A stretch of 64,000 nucleotides of DNA from Lachnospiraceae bacterium (GCA_910575035.1 CAJTDL010000009.1:96780-160779), one strand, 5' to 3'; shown: positions 1-9,564, counted from the first letter of the stretch. The notes: generated by a model from the letters alone, not told the origin. Made by a program: numbers and translations.

Positions 1-37
1 TCTCATCCTTATCCCTCCAGATTCCAGCGAAAGATCT

Positions 38-1399
38 TTATCCTGCCTCTTCCAGGTTCCGCGTGATATCCTTCAGCCAACGGAAGCTCTTATAATGGCG
101 GTATACCACAGGGATTTTCCAAAATTCATCCAGGCATAAAATAAAATATACCACCATCGGCGGCCATTTCAGCACAAATGCGGACAAAAAGCCCAGAGGT
201 ATGCTAATACACCACATAACCACAATATCACAGGCCATACCAAACCTGGAATCGCCTCCAGCCCGGAAAATACCAGCGATCAACAGGGTGTTCATGGCCT
301 GCCCCACCACATAATAAGCGCTGATCAGCAGCATGAAGTTCAAGTAACCAGCCGCCCTGTCTGTTAAGCTGAAAAAGAGGAATACCATCGGACGGATCAG
401 AATCAATAACAGGCCGGTGCCTACTCCCACTGCCAGGGTAAGCCAACAGGATTTTCTGGCGTCCCGCTTTACCTCATCAAATTTCCCTTCCCCAATTTCA
501 ATCCCCAGCAGCACAGAGGCTCCTGCCCCCATGGCAAAACACAGGATGGTACACAGGTTGCGTACGGTAGACGCTACGGAACTGGCGGCTACCACATCTG
601 CATTCATATGCCCCATAATCGCAGAATACAGGGAGAAAGCCACCGTCCAGGCACAGTCATTAATCAACGCTGGAACCGCATATTTAAAAAAGTCCATCAA
701 CAGCAGCCTGTGCCTGCCAAACATAACCTTCAGGCTTATACGGAATACCTTTCCCCGGGCAGCATCCAACAAACACAGAAGAAGCTCCGCCACCCGGGCC
801 GTCACTGTGCCGATGGCCACGCCTATCACCCCCAGTTTCGGCATTCCCGCAAGCCCAAAGATAAACACTGCATTCAGCACCACATTCAAAAATAAGGCAA
901 TCGAACTGATCACAGTGCTCAAATGCGCCCGCTCCATACTTCTCAGAGCACACAGATAGACCTGTGAAAAGCTCATGCAGACATAAGATACGCCTATGAT
1001 CCGCAGATAAGAGGCTCCAATGGAAACTAACGTCTCATCATTGGTATAAATCCGCATCAGCGCCTGCGGAGCCGCCACTGCGCCAATAGCCAAAAGAGCC
1101 GTAATCACTACAGCAATTTTCATGGCAATCCCCATAACCGCCTGGATCGCATTGGTATCCTTCTTCCCCCAATACTGGGAAGCCAGCATGGTAACCCCCG
1201 AAGAAATCCCAAAAAACAACCCTGACAGCAAAAACTGGAACTGGTTTGCCAAAGATACCGCTGACAATTCCGTCTGCCCCACATAGCCCAGCATAAATAC
1301 ATCTGCGGAATTTACCGCATTCGTAATAAAATTCTGAATTGTGATCGGTATCACCAATGAAGCCAATGAATGGTAAAATCTTCTATTTTCTGCTTTCAT
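38..1399 (-). CDS. MATE family multidrug/sodium antiporter
   Basis: A 453-residue polytopic membrane protein with the MATE layout: two halves of six hydrophobic segments, with the early motif IPITIQNFITNAVNSADVFM and the loop ASQYWGKKDTNAIQ. The length is normal for the family, whose members export cationic drugs or metabolites in exchange for Na+ or H+. The ATG follows the purine-rich AAGGGAAAAGGG. It lies downstream of ychF on the same strand, with about 190 bp and a direct repeat between them. A second, distinct MATE gene occurs at 13650. The substrate cannot be told from sequence. Confidence 0.93.
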   Translation of the reverse strand: MKAENRRFYHSLASLVIPITIQNFITNAVNSADVFMLGYVGQTELSAVSLANQFQFLLSGLFFGISSGVTMLASQYWGKKDTNAIQAVMGIAMKIAVVITALLAIGAVAAPQALMRIYTNDETLVSIGASYLRIIGVSYVCMSFSQVYLCALRSMERAHLSTVISSIALFLNVVLNAVFIFGLAGMPKLGVIGVAIGTVTARVAELLLCLLDAARGKVFRISLKVMFGRHRLLLMDFFKYAVPALINDCAWTVAFSLYSAIMGHMNADVVAASSVASTVRNLCTILCFAMGAGASVLLGIEIGEGKFDEVKRDARKSCWLTLAVGVGTGLLLILIRPMVFLFFSLTDRAAGYLNFMLLISAYYVVGQAMNTLLIAGIFRAGGDSRFGMACDIVVMWCISIPLGFLSAFVLKWPPMVVYFILCLDEFWKIPVVYRHYKSFRWLKDITRNLEEAG

Positions 1400-1415
1400 C
1401 CCTTTTCCCTTCTAT

Positions 1416-1508
1416 AAACAAAAGCAACTCCCTAACCTATTTTCTCCAGATATTCTATCCTTTAAACAAAAGCAGCTCCCTAACCCAATTCCTCCAACCT
1501 TTCTATCC
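1416..1508. repeat. Two 48-bp direct repeats
   Basis: Two imperfect head-to-tail copies, starting AAACAAAAGCA at 1416 and at 1464, each ending CTATCC. They sit between ychF and the MATE gene, just 5' of the MATE start, so they fall in its leader if it has its own promoter. No function is assigned. Confidence 0.6.
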
Positions 1509-1590
1509 CTGCAGCCTGGGCATATGCCCAATAAAATCCTCTGCTGCAATCAACGGAATATCAATCTTGTAACGCTGCAAAGCAGCGGGC

Positions 1591-2688
1591 CTACACATTA
1601 AAACGGAACAAGATCACATCCCCATCCTGCACCACATACTCTTTTCCTTCCAGCCCCACAAGGCCTTTTTCTTTCGCCGCAGCCAGGGACTTGCACTCCA
1701 GCAGATCCTGGTAATTCACCACTTCAGCCCGGATAAATCCCCGTTCAAAATCCGAATGGATCTTCCCCGCAGCCTGCGGCGCCTTCGTCCCTTTCTTAAT
1801 CGTCCATGCCCGCGTCTCATCCTCTCCAGACGTCAGGTAACTGATCAGCCCCAACAAGCTATAGCTTGCCTTAATCAGCTTCTCCAGCCCAGACTCCGCA
1901 AGCCCTAATTCCTCTAGGAACATGGCCTTCTCCTCATCGTCCAGCTCTGCGATCTCCTGCTCAATCTGGGCGCAGATCACAAATACCTCGCACTGCTCTC
2001 CCTTCGCATTCTCCCGCACCTTCTGCACAAAGGGATTGCCAGCCCCATCTTCCGCCAGGTCATCCTCTGCCACATTCGCCGCATAGATCACAGGCTTTGC
2101 CGTCAGCAGGTTATACCCTTTAAACCATTCTTCCTCATCCTCATCTGCCGTCTCGAAAGTCTTTGCCAGCTTCCCTTCCTCCAAATGGGCTTTGATACGC
2201 CCTAACAGTTCCAGCTCCCGGGCAAGAGCCTTGTCCATCCTGGCTGCCTTGGCAGTCTTTGCAATCCTGCGCTCCAAAATCTCAATATCAGAAAAAATCA
2301 GTTCCAGGTTGATGGTCTCAATATCCCGCACAGGGTCAATGCTCCCATCCACATGGACGATATTGCTGTCCTCAAAGCAGCGCACCACATGGACAATGGC
2401 GTCCACTTCGCGGATATTGGACAAAAACTGGTTCCCCAGCCCTTCCCCCTTGCTGGCTCCCTTCACCAGGCCTGCAATATCCACAAATTCGATGACGGCA
2501 GGCGTCACCTTCTTAGAATGATACAAATCTCCCAGCAGCTTCAGCCGCTCATCTGGCACAGCCACAATCCCCACATTAGGGTCTATGGTGCAAAAAGGGT
2601 AATTGGCAGACTCTGCGCCTGCTTTTGTCAATGAGTTAAATAATGTGCTTTTCCCCACATTGGGCAATCCTACGATTCCTAATTTCAT
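1591..2688 (-). CDS. ychF: Redox-regulated ATPase YchF (Obg-like)
   Basis: 365 residues, the usual size. The P-loop GLPNVGKST near residue 7 and the [20 protein letters not shown] switch region are those of the Obg/YchF P-loop NTPases, which prefer ATP in this subfamily. A central coiled-coil insertion is followed by a C-terminal TGS domain ending in the typical [16 protein letters not shown]. YchF is a ribosome-associated cytosolic ATPase linked to stress and translation control. The start follows AAGGAGATTAAGATAAA. Confidence 0.97.
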   Translation of the reverse strand: MKLGIVGLPNVGKSTLFNSLTKAGAESANYPFCTIDPNVGIVAVPDERLKLLGDLYHSKKVTPAVIEFVDIAGLVKGASKGEGLGNQFLSNIREVDAIVHVVRCFEDSNIVHVDGSIDPVRDIETINLELIFSDIEILERRIAKTAKAARMDKALARELELLGRIKAHLEEGKLAKTFETADEDEEEWFKGYNLLTAKPVIYAANVAEDDLAEDGAGNPFVQKVRENAKGEQCEVFVICAQIEQEIAELDDEEKAMFLEELGLAESGLEKLIKASYSLLGLISYLTSGEDETRAWTIKKGTKAPQAAGKIHSDFERGFIRAEVVNYQDLLECKSLAAAKEKGLVGLEGKEYVVQDGDVILFRFNV

Positions 2689-2751
2689 TTTATCTTAATC
2701 TCCTTTGTTTTTTCTTATATTTTATAGGGTTTTCGCCTCTCATGTTTTTGG

Positions 2752-2940
2752 TTACGTACTGTTTTTGACCAGCATTCCTACAAGCTCCCCTGTCCTAAGC
2801 CACTATCTGCACTCTTGTAGTTTACGGAATAATTTCTGTTTCCGTTGTCCATATCTGGTGGTAAATCTACCAACATAGAACCCATCAGACCTTTGGCTTA
2901 TTCCAACACCAAGTTCCTTTCCTTTTAAGACTTTTCCCAT
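2752..2940 (-). pseudogene. Tyrosine integrase remnant, internally deleted
   Basis: From ATG at 2940 the reading frame gives MGKVLKGKELGVGISQRSDG and continues FYVGRFTTRYGQRKQKLFRKL-QECR, then stops at TAG. This is the DNA-arm N-terminus of integrases of Tn916-like and related Firmicutes elements. The family normally continues with Gln-Trp, so the TAG looks like a CAG to TAG change. The same frame then reads LRTGELVGM, which matches the box around the first catalytic Arg that normally lies well over 100 residues further on. Most of the gene has therefore been deleted internally. It marks an old mobile element next to the McrBC genes. Confidence 0.75.
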
Positions 2941-3298
2941 AGTAAAAGCTCCTTTCAAAAAAGAGCCTTAACACCTATGCTAGTATAGCATATCAAGACC
3001 CAAAAGTAAATCATTGGATTTCTATATTTCCAATATGCGGCTTAGAAAAAGTTCAAATTCTCTGCCTTTTACAAATTTCTTTTTCCCCACATACAGTACA
3101 AAGCTACAACTTGGCATCTTTAATAATTCTTCTATAAACGCACAAAAAGGACAGCCCAGACTTTTCCCATAAGTCTGTAACTGCCCTTGCGCTGTGTTAA
3201 TGAAAAATAATTCAAAATCCTTTGAAAATATCTGCAAACAATTGGGAATACATTTATCGTTTTTTCACATAATTTTGCATCTATTTCAAGCATTCCCA
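2941..3298. other. Short A+T-rich gap with a doubtful 71-codon frame
   Basis: Between the integrase scrap and mcrC. The minus strand holds one open frame (3022-3237) starting at TTG, with no ribosome site and no recognised similarity. The second half (for example KKKFVKGREFELFLSRILEI) reads like real protein and may be the tail of a lost gene. Nothing else was found. Confidence 0.35.
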
Positions 3299-4615
3299 TT
3301 ACAATACCTTCTCTACTTTCTCTATTCTCTCTTTCAGTTCCAAAAGACTCTTATCGATATTTGCCACGTCAACAAAAAACAAATAAACCTTGATATTATC
3401 ACCACTATCATATGTTTTATCTTTAATTTTTTCCGTATCTTCAGTCTTTGGATATAAGAGCCAAATCTCTGAAGTATTATACTTCTTACCATAAGCATAC
3501 ATCTGATACATATCTGCTTGAGAAATACCATAGTTTTTCTTCACATCATTCACCAGACATTTCCACTTCGTATCGAGAATAATGGGCTGTCGTTCTTTGT
3601 TCTTCATAACAATATCCGGCCTTAACGCAAACCGCTTCTCAGGTGCAATAAACAAATAATGCCCTTTATCTTGTGTTAAAACATTCCATCCCGTTCCACG
3701 CATAATACGCCGCAAATTATCTGCCACATATGCTTCGAAGACTTTCTCCATAGAAAATAACAGTGCTCTTGCAATATCCCCACCAGAAAAAAATGTAAAA
3801 CTCTTATTCATCAAGAATACTTTTGACCATGGTATAACCGTTTCATAATCCTTGGTATTCCTGCCAATTTCCACCTGAGCAAAGTCCTTCTGGTAATTGA
3901 CTGAAGTATCTACCAATTCAAAATATGATAAAAGCTGCCGTATTTCCTTTGCATTAAGATTGTCATTTGTCACCTTTTGCAACTTGAGAAGGGTTGCTTT
4001 AATTAACCTATTTTCTGGACGGTTAACATGGTATTCATCATATGCCACATAAAATCTCTCTTTATGAGCCACATTACATTTGATATGCTCACTTACCATT
4101 AATTTGCCTTTATAATATCTTAGATTATCCTCCTGCTGTATGTACGCTGACTTCAACCCCTTCTTTGCCAACGCCCGTACCTCAGATATATACATATTGA
4201 TGAATATTTCATAAAGATTCATCCGGTCAGTAGCAAGATTGGCATTCTTAAAAACTTTGCAAGGAAAATCCTTCATACTTTGAAGCATTTTTATAAATAC
4301 TTCTTTTGTTCTATCACTGCTACCATCATCAAATACAATCTTGGGTAATATTTCAATTTGATACCCATTCTGCATCTGAATCATGCCTACATAGTTCTTT
4401 ACATGAATAACATCACCCAAACCACGCTTGTTGTAAGAAATACTCATAAACTCTAAAGAATCTGATTCCCCTCCATCCTCCGGCGCATTGTTGCGAATAA
4501 AATCTTCCAACTTCTCGAAATCCTCTTTAGGCATCTGTCGATATTTTTCTGTTGATACGTTTTCATTCTCACAGATAATGGAATCGTATTCCCTCACCGT
4601 AAACGGTTCTTTCAT
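3299..4615 (-). CDS. mcrC: McrC-like nuclease subunit of a type IV restriction system
   Basis: 438 residues. McrC supplies the endonuclease to the McrB motor, which cuts modified DNA. The PD-(D/E)XK active site is visible near residues 330-348: RPDIV followed by ILDTKWK. The N-terminal part (SISYNKRGLGDVIHVKNYVG, IQMQNGYQIEILPKI) matches the McrC N-terminal domain. It starts 14 bp after the mcrB stop, so the two form one operon in the usual B-then-C order. The start ATG follows GAGTGGTGATAAG. The gene is A+T-richer than the housekeeping genes nearby, consistent with acquisition. Confidence 0.93.
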   Translation of the reverse strand: MKEPFTVREYDSIICENENVSTEKYRQMPKEDFEKLEDFIRNNAPEDGGESDSLEFMSISYNKRGLGDVIHVKNYVGMIQMQNGYQIEILPKIVFDDGSSDRTKEVFIKMLQSMKDFPCKVFKNANLATDRMNLYEIFINMYISEVRALAKKGLKSAYIQQEDNLRYYKGKLMVSEHIKCNVAHKERFYVAYDEYHVNRPENRLIKATLLKLQKVTNDNLNAKEIRQLLSYFELVDTSVNYQKDFAQVEIGRNTKDYETVIPWSKVFLMNKSFTFFSGGDIARALLFSMEKVFEAYVADNLRRIMRGTGWNVLTQDKGHYLFIAPEKRFALRPDIVMKNKERQPIILDTKWKCLVNDVKKNYGISQADMYQMYAYGKKYNTSEIWLLYPKTEDTEKIKDKTYDSGDNIKVYLFFVDVANIDKSLLELKERIEKVEKVL

Positions 4616-4629
4616 CTTATCACCACTCT

Positions 4630-7600
4630 TTAAAGACTCTTATGTATTTTCTTGTAACTTTGTATATTCGTAAATGATTCTGTTTGAATTTCATACTTTC
4701 TTTCAGGCAATCCGCTTATATCGCTAACATACCCATTAAATATATCATCTTCTACCGGCGAATCTTTTACAAATTTTAGCTTATCATCTTTATCATTATC
4801 GCCAAGCACCAACTGTATCTTGTTATAATCCTCATAGAAATACTCCTGCAACAGTGGTACAACCGATTTCCGGAAAATGCTTCCTAAGCATTCTACTGTC
4901 GGATCATCCTTTAATTTTGCAAAGAAAGCATGGCCGATTGTATGCTCTCTATCATACAAATACTCAATACGTTTATTGATTATTTCAAGCATCTTTGCAA
5001 CATCTAATGTTTGTCCCTTATCAATTACAACATTGGCTCCCATATCATTAAGCACCTGTGGATTCGGCATCATCTCAATAAATTGGAAACGCCTGCGTAA
5101 AGCAGTATCCATCAAAGCAATAGACCTATCTGCAGTATTCATTGTTCCAAGAATATACACGTTACCTGGTACACTGAAAGGTTCGGCTGAATATGGAAGA
5201 ACCGCTGACATTTCTTCATCTGCACCTTTTCTCTTTGTTTCCTCAATAAGTGTTATCAATTCACCGAATATCTTAGAAATATTACCACGATTTATCTCAT
5301 CAATAATAAACACATAGTTCTTATCATTTGTTTTATATGACTGTGGCTGAACCCGCTTAAGCAACTCACCTATTTTTACACGTTTCAAACAGTAAATTGG
5401 GTCATCTCTTAAATACTTATTCCCATTCAATTCTTTTATATTGACAGGTTTTCCCTGATAAAGCCACTTTACATTTCTCTTCCATCTGTAGCTTGTCTTA
5501 GATTCGTCATATTTATACTCTCCGGTTACAACAGCAACACCATCAATGTCTGTACCACTTCCGGAATAAGATACTGCAATATCGCCCACCTTCAATCTGC
5601 TAACAAACTGGCCTACCCAATAATATTCCGTAGTTCCATCACATTCTTCCTGTCGTTTCCAGTCAAATTTTATAGTTCCGTCTGCAAAACATTCTTTCTT
5701 TAAATCGCTATCTCCCGGCTGTTTTAATGTTACCTTCCATACCCTTGCAGAATGGTCAATATTCTCTATTTTAGGAATTTCAGCAGATTTACAAAATGCT
5801 TTAAACACTCCATCTTCTATTGAGTATCCTACTTCTTCCCTTAAATCTTCTACATTCGGCTTTATTCCTTCAATAAATTCCTCATATCCGTATGACTGAT
5901 GAAATGTTGTAAATGCAATCCTCCCTTCCTTTTTAAGCTCATTATATCTATTAAGGACTTTCTGGTATTCAGCTTTTGCCTCAGACTCTACTTCTTTAAA
6001 AGGTCTGTTATCAGCAATAGCTACTGCATAAATTGTAGTATAATATGTCTTTCCGGTTCCGGGAGGCCCATATAAAATCATGTTATGGTCAAATGCAACT
6101 GTAGTATTCATATCCTCAAATACACCTTTCTCTGCCAAATTCTTCACCGCTTCTTTTAACGGTTCTCTTAATTTCCACTGAAATACACCATCTGCTCGAG
6201 CATCTGCATCTTTGCCTACAAACAGAACCGGCCAATACTGCGCCGAACCATTCTCACGTTTGCATAATTCACATCCTGTCTCCCTTGCAACATTTTTGGA
6301 GATATTATTGGCATTTGTAAGATAATGGCTATAGGTGTTACCATATTTAGCAGCTATCTGTTTGCAAGTAGCTACACCACCCATTTTATACATATAATAC
6401 AAAACATCTAAATGCTCATGAGAGCAAGCCGACACTAACAGCTTTTCATAGGTTACAGCATCAATTCCCGGATTATACTCAGAAAGCGGAGGCCAATATT
6501 CATCTTCATTAATTATCGAAACAGACGTATCCTTGCCCAGAACATATTCATAATATGGAATTAAAGCTGCTACTGCTTCTAATAAACCCTGCTCAAATAA
6601 TTCGTTAGTAGAATCCGGAGTTCTTTCCAATATTCGACAAATCTGAACCTTATTATATGTTCCATCTGCAACCTTCTTTTTTATTTGTTCCTGTGACTCA
6701 CTAAGTTCAAATGGATGTCCATATTCATTACTTCCTGAAGCATATGTCAATTGATGTTCTATACCAAGTGGAAGTTCCAAAAATTTATGAAACGTATCCA
6801 TCGCAGCCTTATCTGGCTTGTCATTCGCAATTTCAAGACTGATTCTATATCTAGGTTTCTTTGGATTTGATGCCATATCTGCAAAAATAGAAATACTTTC
6901 ATTTCTTGCTGCATATGAACTAAATTTCATCTGCGCCCATAAATATTTTCTTGTTTTTGTTCCAGAACCATCCAGCCATGACATAGGTTCACATTTATCT
7001 AATCCGAAACGCTCATTGCAAAGAGCTGCCATTTTCTTCATCTCTGCAATAGCCTCTTGTCCTTTTTTCTTAATCTGAAAAAGCCTCTCTTTTTCGACAG
7101 GCGGTACACCCGGTGCATTTGGATTTGAATATGGAACCTCAAGATTGTCTTCCAAATACTCAAGCACTTGTAAGTAATTAATGTTTGTAGGTGGCATTAC
7201 AATACTTGGATACTGTTCCTTTACAAATACCATTAATTCTTCCATTGTAAAATCACGGCCATTCATTTTCAATACGTCATTTTTATTTAATCCATCTGGA
7301 ATAGTCTTTGTTGGAAATTCTGATAAACACGAAAGTCTTCTTAAACTCTTATCCTTTTCATTGTCCCCGCGCAAAAAATTATATGTATGCTGTTTAGCAT
7401 CTGCACAGCACCACCAAGAAACTCTTGCATTATCAACATTATCCTTAGTTAAACTCTGTGCCCGCTTTACAATTTTCGAATTTTGGAAGTACATATCCTG
7501 CTTCTTGACATCCGGATTATTCTCATACGCTTCACCAGCCATTAAAGCTGCTGCAATCCAAACAGCTTGAATAACAGTGTATTTCTTTGCATTGAAATTC

Positions 7601-7977
7601 TGCGACATAAATTTCTCCAATGTATCCGTAACTTTGCTGGGCCCCTGTATTGTATTTAATCCATTTGCCAAGAGAATATCCTTCGGATACAAATCATCTG
7701 GATATTCCTCTATTAACTCTAGGCACATATGCCTTTTATAATTTTCGCCAGCTTCACCTTTTACAAATCCCGAATCATCTATTGTTGATTCAGTCTTATC
7801 AACCACTATTGCTTTACATTTAAACTTAATTGCACTTATTGGCGCTCCTACATAAATATATACAAAAGCTCCCACCTCTACATTCGTACTCTGCTTCCAA
7901 TCAAGTTTTTTCAATGTTTGAAAAGCCCTAACAACATCATATTCTTTCGTATTACATGGAATCACCCAATTTACCAC
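4630..7977 (-). CDS. mcrB: McrB-like AAA+ motor with extra modified-base reader domains
   Basis: About 1115 residues from a GTG preceded by AAGGAGG at 8-nt spacing; an upstream in-frame GTG at 8094 has no well-placed ribosome site. Domains in order: an N-terminal EVE/PUA-like region (VNWVIPCNTKEYDVVRAF), a family seen in readers of modified bases; a long middle region I do not recognise; then the McrB AAA+ core with Walker A GPPGTGKT near 636, Walker B VFIIDEINRG near 890 and GTMNTADRS near 943. Between Walker A and Walker B lies an insertion of about 130 residues (YYWVGQFVSRLKVGDIAVSY) that again looks EVE/PUA-like. E. coli McrB is only about 460 residues. Function: NTP-driven recognition and translocation on modified DNA, with McrC as nuclease. 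Confidence 0.9.
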   Translation of the reverse strand: MVNWVIPCNTKEYDVVRAFQTLKKLDWKQSTNVEVGAFVYIYVGAPISAIKFKCKAIVVDKTESTIDDSGFVKGEAGENYKRHMCLELIEEYPDDLYPKDILLANGLNTIQGPSKVTDTLEKFMSQNFNAKKYTVIQAVWIAAALMAGEAYENNPDVKKQDMYFQNSKIVKRAQSLTKDNVDNARVSWWCCADAKQHTYNFLRGDNEKDKSLRRLSCLSEFPTKTIPDGLNKNDVLKMNGRDFTMEELMVFVKEQYPSIVMPPTNINYLQVLEYLEDNLEVPYSNPNAPGVPPVEKERLFQIKKKGQEAIAEMKKMAALCNERFGLDKCEPMSWLDGSGTKTRKYLWAQMKFSSYAARNESISIFADMASNPKKPRYRISLEIANDKPDKAAMDTFHKFLELPLGIEHQLTYASGSNEYGHPFELSESQEQIKKKVADGTYNKVQICRILERTPDSTNELFEQGLLEAVAALIPYYEYVLGKDTSVSIINEDEYWPPLSEYNPGIDAVTYEKLLVSACSHEHLDVLYYMYKMGGVATCKQIAAKYGNTYSHYLTNANNISKNVARETGCELCKRENGSAQYWPVLFVGKDADARADGVFQWKLREPLKEAVKNLAEKGVFEDMNTTVAFDHNMILYGPPGTGKTYYTTIYAVAIADNRPFKEVESEAKAEYQKVLNRYNELKKEGRIAFTTFHQSYGYEEFIEGIKPNVEDLREEVGYSIEDGVFKAFCKSAEIPKIENIDHSARVWKVTLKQPGDSDLKKECFADGTIKFDWKRQEECDGTTEYYWVGQFVSRLKVGDIAVSYSGSGTDIDGVAVVTGEYKYDESKTSYRWKRNVKWLYQGKPVNIKELNGNKYLRDDPIYCLKRVKIGELLKRVQPQSYKTNDKNYVFIIDEINRGNISKIFGELITLIEETKRKGADEEMSAVLPYSAEPFSVPGNVYILGTMNTADRSIALMDTALRRRFQFIEMMPNPQVLNDMGANVVIDKGQTLDVAKMLEIINKRIEYLYDREHTIGHAFFAKLKDDPTVECLGSIFRKSVVPLLQEYFYEDYNKIQLVLGDNDKDDKLKFVKDSPVEDDIFNGYVSDISGLPERKYEIQTESFTNIQSYKKIHKSL

Positions 7978-8056
7978 AGGCTTCACCTCCTTAAATGTTC
8001 TGATTTGCCGTGTTTTGGCACAATTTGCAAGGTTTGAGGTTTTCGTTTGAATTTCT

Positions 8057-8092
8057 GGTGGTTGCCTATCTGGGAACAGGAAGGCAACCACC
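8057..8092 (-). promoter_or_regulatory. Perfect 10-bp hairpin in the mcrBC leader
   Basis: GGTGGTTGCC and GGCAACCACC flank a 16-nt loop, about 80 nt upstream of the mcrB GTG and inside the predicted 5' leader. There is no T-run after it, so it is not a classic terminator. It could be a protein-binding or attenuation element; this is inference. Confidence 0.5.
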
Positions 8093-8220
8093 ACAAAAAG
8101 TAAAATGGCTACCTCCTACGGCAAATAGGGGATAGCCTGTACAGCTCGTAAGCCCTGTTCATTAGTTTCCGGTGGCAATCATCGGATACGGCAAATATCC
8201 TTTGATTGTTTCTATAACTG

Positions 8221-8249
8221 ATTATAAACGATTCCTTGCCTATTTGCAA
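8221..8249 (-). promoter_or_regulatory. Sigma-A promoter for mcrBC
   Basis: On the minus strand TTGCAA, a 17-bp spacer and a perfect TATAAT. It predicts a transcript start near 8213 and a leader of roughly 235 nt before mcrB. Confidence 0.7.
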
Positions 8250-8667
8250 GTGTCTTCCCTTCTTCTCCCAGCGCATCCCCGCCAGGCGGGTGTGTGTTTA
8301 ATCGGCTGCTACAATTCGCCAGTATCCGTTTTTTTGGTGCATTTAACAACTTCCAAATCATCAAGAGTATCATTATTTTTCAGAAAGCCATAATCAGTAC
8401 AGATCCGTTTGTGTGAATCGTTTCCGTAAATTCTCCAAGGAATTTGTGCTGCACTGAAATATGCGTTCAAAAAGGTTTCCCCTAATATAAAGCCCAAAGG
8501 TTATTTTAACCGCCTTCGGAATCAATCTTACAGAACTGGACAGAATCAAAGAATAACAACTAAATAGCAACCAATAAAAAAGAGTGTGAAGCCTTTGCTT
8601 AGTTATCAAGGGCTTTGCATTTTTTTATTGGAGGTTAGGACATAAATAACTATTTCAAGAACATCCA
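8250..8667. other. Non-coding mosaic of mobile-element debris
   Basis: No intact gene. Short frames on both strands, such as a 62-codon minus frame at 8309-8497, lack ribosome sites and recognisable domains. Abrupt changes in composition and the gene scraps on either side suggest fragments left by decayed mobile DNA. Confidence 0.35.
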
Positions 8668-8760
8668 CACACCGGAAGAACACTTACCCACTATAAGGCT
8701 GAACTGAAAGCACTCGGATTCAGGTGGAGCAAGCAACGCAAAAAATGGCACTGGCAGTGA
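8668..8760 (+). pseudogene. C-terminal fragment of a mobile-element protein
   Basis: The plus frame ending at TGA 8758-8760 reads ALGFRWSKQRKKWHW near its end. I associate this tail with proteins carried by Firmicutes plasmids and integrative elements, but the family name is uncertain. No start or upstream part remains. It is a fragment, read here as further evidence of a decayed element. Confidence 0.4.
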
Positions 8761-8868
8761 TCCCTCTCGTCTTTCCATACATTTCCTACTATATTACAAG
8801 GTTTATTCTGACAGTAATTATTACAGGATTTTACATGCCGAATTAAATACCGAATATATATATTCCAC

Positions 8869-8979
8869 TTAGCCAGCTGCAATGCATCTATAGTCTCTCC
8901 AAAACCGTTCCATGTTAGAATAATACAGGTCACTTTCCTGCAAGTAATATATAAATGGTGATGTGTCCAAAAAAACCAT
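8869..8979 (-). pseudogene. Truncated PIN-domain (VapC-like) toxin
   Basis: The ATG is 1 nt after the stop of the upstream antitoxin-like frame. The product begins MVFLDTSPFIYYLQ, the first conserved Asp strand of PIN ribonucleases, and runs only 36 residues to TAA. In another frame the same DNA reads ETIDALQLAKW, resembling the C-terminal DALQLA motif of PIN toxins. The middle of the gene therefore seems deleted with a frameshift. Further acidic catalytic residues are absent, so no active toxin is expected. Confidence 0.6.
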
Positions 8980-8980
8980 T

Positions 8981-9230
8981 TTAAAACCTGTCATCCCTTA
9001 ACTCCTTTATATAGTCCTCTATTTCTTCTACACTCCTCCCCGTTGGCATAAAACATGCCTTTGAATCAATGATTCTTTTCCTCTTTTCTGCCCTTGATTC
9101 TATCTTCTGCATATTGATCCTATCCAAAATTGTAATAATTACTTCGTCACCAATTATTGAGATTCTTGCGGTCATCTTCATCTATCACAATCTGCTTTCC
9201 ATCATGATAACCTTTCACTGCTGCCAACAT
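8981..9230 (-). pseudogene. Frameshifted antitoxin of the PIN toxin pair
   Basis: AGGAGG at 9238-9243 precedes an ATG at 9230 giving MLAAVKGYHDGKQIVIDEDD-RKNLN. One extra A near 9160 then shifts the frame. The following frame reads IGDEVIITILDRINMQKIES and ends SVEEIEDYIKELRDDRF, a tail typical of small antitoxins next to PIN toxins. Joined, the two parts give about 82 residues. With the neighbouring toxin also deleted, the whole module is dead. Confidence 0.55.
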
Positions 9231-9349
9231 AATATAACCTCCTATCCTGCGAATTGCCCTATCATTATATGCCTATTATAGCATTCCTTCCAGTAACATG
9301 CGCACCAGCAGATTTTTCCACTGATGCCAATTCTTTGATTAGTATTCAC

Positions 9350-9440
9350 GGCCAATGTAAGCAACTTAAGGGATACTATAGGCAAGAGGTGGCTAAGCGG
9401 CCGTCAGGAGGAAGCTGGGCTGCCAGGACACGAATTTAGG
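9350..9440. repeat. Partial copy of a dispersed intergenic repeat
   Basis: GGCCAATGTAAGCAACTTAAGGG here matches, with few changes, the left end of the element at 45565-45703, and a GCGGCCGTC stretch is also shared. It seems to be an incomplete copy. No coding potential. Confidence 0.5.
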
Positions 9441-9535
9441 TGAGCCTGCTGTTACTTTTTTACAAAAAAGGCATGGAAATTTCGCAATATTTGGAAAAAA
9501 ATTTCAACTTTTTATCACTTTAATGCAGGAAACTA

Positions 9536-9564
9536 TTTACGGATTCCAAAAAAAATGATATGAT
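9536..9564 (+). promoter_or_regulatory. Probable promoter of the CoA ligase genes
   Basis: TTTACG, a 17-bp spacer and TATGAT lie about 40 bp upstream of the ligase ATG, in an A+T-rich stretch. Confidence 0.5.

Noticed and set aside
2752..2940. A genuine small regulatory protein of 45 residues
   Set aside because: The sequence is that of an integrase arm domain, and the catalytic-Arg box follows in frame after the stop, showing a deleted gene.
8092..8094. GTG at 8094 as the mcrB start
   Set aside because: The AGGAGG before it is about 17 nt away; GTG 7977 has AAGGAGG at 8 nt, and the EVE-like domain begins there.
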